From NCBI RefSeq assembly GCF_048565625.1, contig NZ_JBLZUR010000002.1:248001-312000 (forward strand): a stretch of 64,000 nucleotides of DNA, in the 5' to 3' direction. The translations under genes were made by a program, and so were the position numbers. This document shows, piece after piece, positions 61,265 to 64,000 of this stretch; position 1 is the first letter of the stretch, and each line of letters starts with the position of its first letter. A model generated the notes under the pieces. The model did not search any database. It was given only the letters and a program-made list of their open reading frames with translations, and was not told where the DNA came from. The stretch is from JBLZUR01 sp048565625. GTDB taxonomy: Bacteria; Pseudomonadota; Alphaproteobacteria; Sphingomonadales; Sphingomonadaceae.

Positions 61265-61879
61265 TTAGCGCGAGTAGAACTCGACGACCAGGTTCGGCTC
61301 CATCTTCACCGGATAGGGAACCTCGTCCAGCGTCGGCACGCGGACAAAGGTGACCTTGGCGGCGCCGTCGGGCGCGACATAGTCGGGGATGTCACGCTCG
61401 GAAAGGCTCTGCGCCTCCAGCACCAGCGCCATCTCCTGCGCCTTGGTGCCGAGCGTGATCTCGTCGCCCGGCTTCACCTTGCGCGAGGCGATGTTGCACT
61501 TCACGCCGTTGACGCGGACGTGACCGTGGCTGACCAGCTGGCGCGCGGACCAGATCGTAGGGGTGAACTTGGCGCGATAGACAACGGCGTCCAGGCGCTG
61601 TTCCAGCAGGCCGATCAGGTTCTGGCCGGTGTCGCCCTTCATGCGGGCCGCCTCGATGTAGTTCTTCTTGAACTGCTTCTCGGTGACGTCGCCGTAATAG
61701 CCCTTCAGCTTCTGCTTCGCCTTGAGCTGGATACCGTAATCGGTGGCCTTGCTCTTGCGGCGTTGACCGTGCTGGCCGGGGCCGTATTCGCGCTTGTTGA
61801 CCGGGGACTTCGGACGGCCCCAGATGTTCTCGCCCATGCGGCGGTCGAGCTTGTACTTGGCGCTGCTGCGCTTCGACAT
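61265..61879 (-). CDS. rpsD: 30S ribosomal protein S4
   Basis: A 204-residue S4 protein. SAKYKLDRRMGENIWGRPKSP near 5-25, GPGQHGQRRKSKATDYG near 33-49, and the S4 RNA-binding motif GHVRVNGVKCNIASRKVKPGDEI near 109-131 are all present. The length is normal. S4 nucleates 30S assembly and often represses its own operon; no operator is evident in the 199-bp leader. Confidence 0.98.
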   Translation of the reverse strand: MSKRSSAKYKLDRRMGENIWGRPKSPVNKREYGPGQHGQRRKSKATDYGIQLKAKQKLKGYYGDVTEKQFKKNYIEAARMKGDTGQNLIGLLEQRLDAVVYRAKFTPTIWSARQLVSHGHVRVNGVKCNIASRKVKPGDEITLGTKAQEMALVLEAQSLSERDIPDYVAPDGAAKVTFVRVPTLDEVPYPVKMEPNLVVEFYSR

Positions 61880-62078
61880 GATACGTCCTTCAATTGCGTG
61901 ACCCGGCCGGTTTGGCCTGATCGGTTAAGTCCCGGAACCGCGCTGCTGTCTTCATGCGAAGGGCAGGGCTACCGCTCTCACCGGGGTGCGGAGCCAATTG
62001 CGAAGGCGCGGCCTATGGCGAAAAGGTCTTGCGCCGTCAAGATGGACAGGCGGATGCCGCCTCCCTAGAGCGCGGAGC

Positions 62079-62390
62079 ATGAACGACGGCGCGCTGGAAC
62101 CCGACGATTGCACCACGATGGCGGAGGTCCGCATCGGGGTGGATACGGTTGACGAGGCTCTGTGCGAACTGCTCGGCAAGAGGTTCGCCTACATGCAGGC
62201 GGCCGCCCGCATCAAGACGGAGCGGAGCCAGGTTCGCGACGAGGCGCGCAAGACGCAGGTAATCGAGAACGTCCGGCTGGCGGCAGCGCTCAATGGCTGG
62301 CCGGCCGAGCTTGCGGCGAATTTGTGGGAGCGGCTCGTCGAAGCGTCGATCGCCTATGAGTTGGAGCGGTGGGACGACGCTCACCGCTGA
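62079..62390 (+). CDS. Chorismate mutase, AroQ type
   Basis: A 103-residue all-helical mutase. RIGVDTVDEALCELLGKRFAYM near 18-39 includes the conserved Asp and Arg/Lys pattern, and AARIK near 42-46 followed by ENVRLAAALNGW gives further active-site residues. It converts chorismate to prephenate. The ATG at 62079 follows CGCGGAG. Its stop is adjacent to the trmJ stop on the opposite strand, and the longer upstream frame is not coding. Confidence 0.87.
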   Translation: MNDGALEPDDCTTMAEVRIGVDTVDEALCELLGKRFAYMQAAARIKTERSQVRDEARKTQVIENVRLAAALNGWPAELAANLWERLVEASIAYELERWDDAHR

Positions 62391-63215
62391 TCAGCGGGGC
62401 CGTGGTTTGGCCAGCGCGCTTAGCACCCCGCGCAGGGTCCGGACCTCCTGCGAGTTCCACGCGGGCTTGGTCAGGATAGAGCGAAGGGTGCGCCGCGTCG
62501 CTGGTACGCGATCCGGTGGAAAATAGAATCCGGCCTCATCCAGCATCCCGTCTAGCTGCGCGATCATGCCGTCCAGCTCGGCTTGCGGCGCGGGCGGGTC
62601 CAACGCGGTCGCGGTCGGCTGCACCAGAGGGGTGCGCTTCGACCATTCATAGGCGACCAGGATGACCGCTTGGGCGAGATTGAGGCTGCCGAACTCCGGA
62701 TTGATCGGGACGGTCAGGATTGCGCGGGCAACCGCGACGTCATCGGTCTCCAGCCCCGATCGCTCCGGTCCGAACATGATCGCCGTCCTCTCCGGCGCGG
62801 CCCAGATCTCGGCTGCGGCCTCATCCGGCGTCACCACCGGCTTCGTCACGCCGCGCTTGCGGACCGTCGTCGCGTAGACGTGCGCACAGTCTGCGATCGC
62901 CTCCGCCAGCGTGTCGAACACGCGGGCGTTCTCAAGCACGAGATCCGCGCCGGACGCGGCTGGGCCAGCGTCGGGGTTGGGCCAGCCATCCCGCGGCGCG
63001 ACCAGGCGCATGTCGGTGATTCCGAAGTTGAGCATGGCCCGGGCGGCCTTGCCGATGTTTTCGCCGAGTTGCGGGCGCACGAGGACGATGGCGGGGGAAA
63101 AGATTCCACTGTCCCGTCCGTTCCGAGCGAAGTCGAGGGACCTTGGCCGAGCGAAGGCGAGGCCCGCGCCAGCCGTTCCGAAGGCGGCTCGGCGGCAACG
63201 CTCAAGGCCTCCCAA
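62391..63215 (-). CDS. trmJ: tRNA (cytidine/uridine-2'-O-)-methyltransferase TrmJ
   Basis: A SPOUT methyltransferase. The core PAIVLVRPQLGENIGKAARAM, the FGITDMRLVAPRDGWPNPDA segment, MFGPERSGLETDDV and GSLNLAQAVILVAYEW are the knot and SAM-binding motifs. It 2'-O-methylates the wobble-loop position 32 of tRNAs. The real protein begins near SPAIV, but no ATG, GTG or TTG fits closer than TTG 63215, and the 41 residues in between derive from a REP-like repeat. Either translation starts in the repeat or at a non-standard codon. Convergent with chorismate mutase. Confidence 0.85.
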   Translation of the reverse strand: MGGLERCRRAAFGTAGAGLAFARPRSLDFARNGRDSGIFSPAIVLVRPQLGENIGKAARAMLNFGITDMRLVAPRDGWPNPDAGPAASGADLVLENARVFDTLAEAIADCAHVYATTVRKRGVTKPVVTPDEAAAEIWAAPERTAIMFGPERSGLETDDVAVARAILTVPINPEFGSLNLAQAVILVAYEWSKRTPLVQPTATALDPPAPQAELDGMIAQLDGMLDEAGFYFPPDRVPATRRTLRSILTKPAWNSQEVRTLRGVLSALAKPRPR

Positions 63216-63457
63216 TCTCCGCGGATGAGCGCCTCCTTCTTGGCGCGTGACCAGGGCTTGATACGGTGCTCCGCCTCGCGTGCTTCATCGCGGGTCGAAA
63301 AAGGTTCGGACCAGACCAGCTCAACAGGGCGGCGTTCTGCGGTGTAGCCTGGAATCACGCCTTTCTGGTGCTCATAGACGCGGCGCTCAAGATCATCCGT
63401 CTGGCCGGTGTAGTAGCTGCCGTCCGCGCAGCGGAGCATGTAGGCCCAGAACGTCAC
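62846..63457 (-). CDS. GIY-YIG nuclease family protein, REP-extended
   Basis: The first 85 or so residues are a GIY-YIG domain: AYMLRCADGSYYTGQTDDLERRVYEHQ near 5-31, then AERRPVELVWSEPF. The start is GTG 63457 with GGAGC upstream. From about residue 88, ASPSLGQGPSTSLGTDG onwards is coded by the REP-like repeat, and the remaining 100 residues run in another frame of trmJ. The normal family size is about 90-110 residues, so the native stop was probably lost when the repeat arrived. Function of these small nucleases is mostly unknown. Confidence 0.75.
   Translation of the reverse strand: MTFWAYMLRCADGSYYTGQTDDLERRVYEHQKGVIPGYTAERRPVELVWSEPFSTRDEAREAEHRIKPWSRAKKEALIRGDWEALSVAAEPPSERLARASPSLGQGPSTSLGTDGTVESFPPPSSSCARNSAKTSARPPGPCSTSESPTCAWSRRGMAGPTPTLAQPRPARISCLRTPACSTRWRRRSQTVRTSTRRRSASAA
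63111..63164. repeat. REP-like repeat, left copy
   Basis: Two consecutive units sharing CGAGCGAAG(T/G)CGAGG occupy 63111-63164. Their inverted copy is at 63481-63534. The left copy lies across the start region of trmJ and inside the long frame of the GIY-YIG gene. Confidence 0.88.
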
Positions 63458-63480
63458 GGCCTGCTCCGACAGTTGGTCCG

Positions 63481-63534
63481 GGCGCCTCGGCTTCGCTCGG
63501 CGATGGTCCCTCGACTTCGCTCGGGACGGACGGG
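63481..63534. repeat. REP-like repeat, right copy (inverted)
   Basis: This is the inverted copy of 63111-63164. GGTCCCTCGACTTCGCTCGG at 63505-63524 is exact, and about 28 of 30 bases of the right unit agree. It is intergenic between nrdR and the GIY-YIG gene. The two copies frame the GIY-YIG gene. Confidence 0.88.
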
Positions 63535-63545
63535 CGTTTTAAGGA

Positions 63546-64000
63546 TCACTCCCGCCCCGCATCCGCCACCTGCCCCGCGAAGTCTTCGAAGTCCTTCGCC
63601 TCGGCGAAGTCCTTGTAGACGCTCGCGAAGCGGATGTACGCGACGGTGTCGATCCCCTTAAGCCCCTCCATCAGCATCTGGCCGATGCGGGCGGAGGTGA
63701 CCTCGCTTTCGCCGCTGGTTTCGATCTGGCGCTGGATGCCGGTGATCAGCCGCTCCAGCCGCGCCGCCTCTACGGGCCGCTTGCGGCAGGCGATGGCAAT
63801 GGCGCGTTCCAGCTTCGCCCGGTCGAATGGCTCGCGGCTCTCGTCGGACTTCACCACGGTCAGCTCGCGCAGCTGCACCCGCTCGAACGTGGTGAACCGC
63901 GCGCCGCAATCCTCGCACTGGCGGCGGCGGCGGATGGAGGCGCCGTCCTCGGTCGGACGGCTGTCCTTCACCTGGCTGTCTTCATGCGAACAATACGGAC
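63546..64000 (-). CDS. nrdR: Transcriptional repressor NrdR, 5' truncated by window
   Basis: The frame is open to the end of the window, and the last bases read PYCSHEDSQVKDSRPTEDG, the start of NrdR lacking only about the first three residues. CEDCGARFTTFE completes the N-terminal zinc ribbon, and the ATP-cone domain follows (KSDESREPFDRAKLERAI, then RQIETSGESEVTSARIG and FASVYKDF). NrdR binds ATP/dATP and represses ribonucleotide reductase genes. In-frame GTG at 63971 is internal, not the start. Confidence 0.95.
   Translation of the reverse strand, partial: PYCSHEDSQVKDSRPTEDGASIRRRRQCEDCGARFTTFERVQLRELTVVKSDESREPFDRAKLERAIAIACRKRPVEAARLERLITGIQRQIETSGESEVTSARIGQMLMEGLKGIDTVAYIRFASVYKDFAEAKDFEDFAGQVADAGRE

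Overview
The window is GC-rich chromosomal DNA that looks like a sphingomonad (Sphingomonadales, Alphaproteobacteria). The case rests on two large TonB-dependent receptors placed beside oxygenase genes, heavy use of GTG and TTG starts with 4-bp start/stop overlaps, several REP-like inverted repeats, and a housekeeping end carrying rpsD, aroQ-type chorismate mutase, trmJ and nrdR. I saw no tRNA, rRNA, insertion sequence or CRISPR array.

Region 1 (1-20.2 kb) is a catabolic block. It holds an epoxide hydrolase, a frameshifted acyl-CoA dehydrogenase, a phosphotyrosine-phosphatase-like protein, an AlkB/XylM-type membrane hydroxylase, an aldehyde dehydrogenase, two copies of a phosphotransferase plus small-protein pair, two short-chain dehydrogenases, two EthD-like proteins, an MDR oxidoreductase, a BKACE-type beta-keto acid cleavage enzyme, a Rieske oxygenase and a TonB receptor. 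The substrate of much of this block cannot be read from sequence.

Region 2 (20.5-37.3 kb) reads as a meta-cleavage pathway, best matched by p-cumate degradation. It encodes a ring-hydroxylating dioxygenase (alpha and beta), a cis-diol dehydrogenase, a type I extradiol dioxygenase, a class II aldolase-fold protein (CmtD-like decarboxylase), a CmtE-like hydrolase, and the hydratase, aldolase and acylating aldehyde dehydrogenase trio. It also has a PrpE-type acyl-CoA synthetase that could activate the released isobutyrate, a ferredoxin-reductase, a GST, and a second TonB receptor. A TetR protein resembling CymR sits divergent to the dioxygenase. Together with the XylM-type hydroxylase and aldehyde dehydrogenase of region 1, the window could carry p-cymene to central metabolites.

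Region 3 (37.6-41.7 kb) has a small stress trio (DUF3008, UvsE, DUF2945), a Gfo/Idh/MocA oxidoreductase, a zinc alcohol dehydrogenase and a DUF1003 membrane protein.

Region 4 (41.8-55.9 kb) is a glycan or glycoconjugate cluster. It contains inositol-3-phosphate synthase, a clan GH-A hydrolase-like protein whose segments are in a permuted order, a methyltransferase, a GT9-like transferase, a histidine phosphatase, two NAD-dependent sugar epimerases, a GT4 glycosyltransferase, three tandem CgeB-like transferases, an FrhB-like iron-sulfur protein and a polysaccharide pyruvyl transferase. Six plus-strand genes are coupled by 4-bp overlaps.

Region 5 (55.9-64 kb) is mainly core metabolism: the putrescine pair aguB and aguA, an M28 peptidase, an MFS exporter, rpsD, chorismate mutase, trmJ, a GIY-YIG protein and the truncated nrdR.
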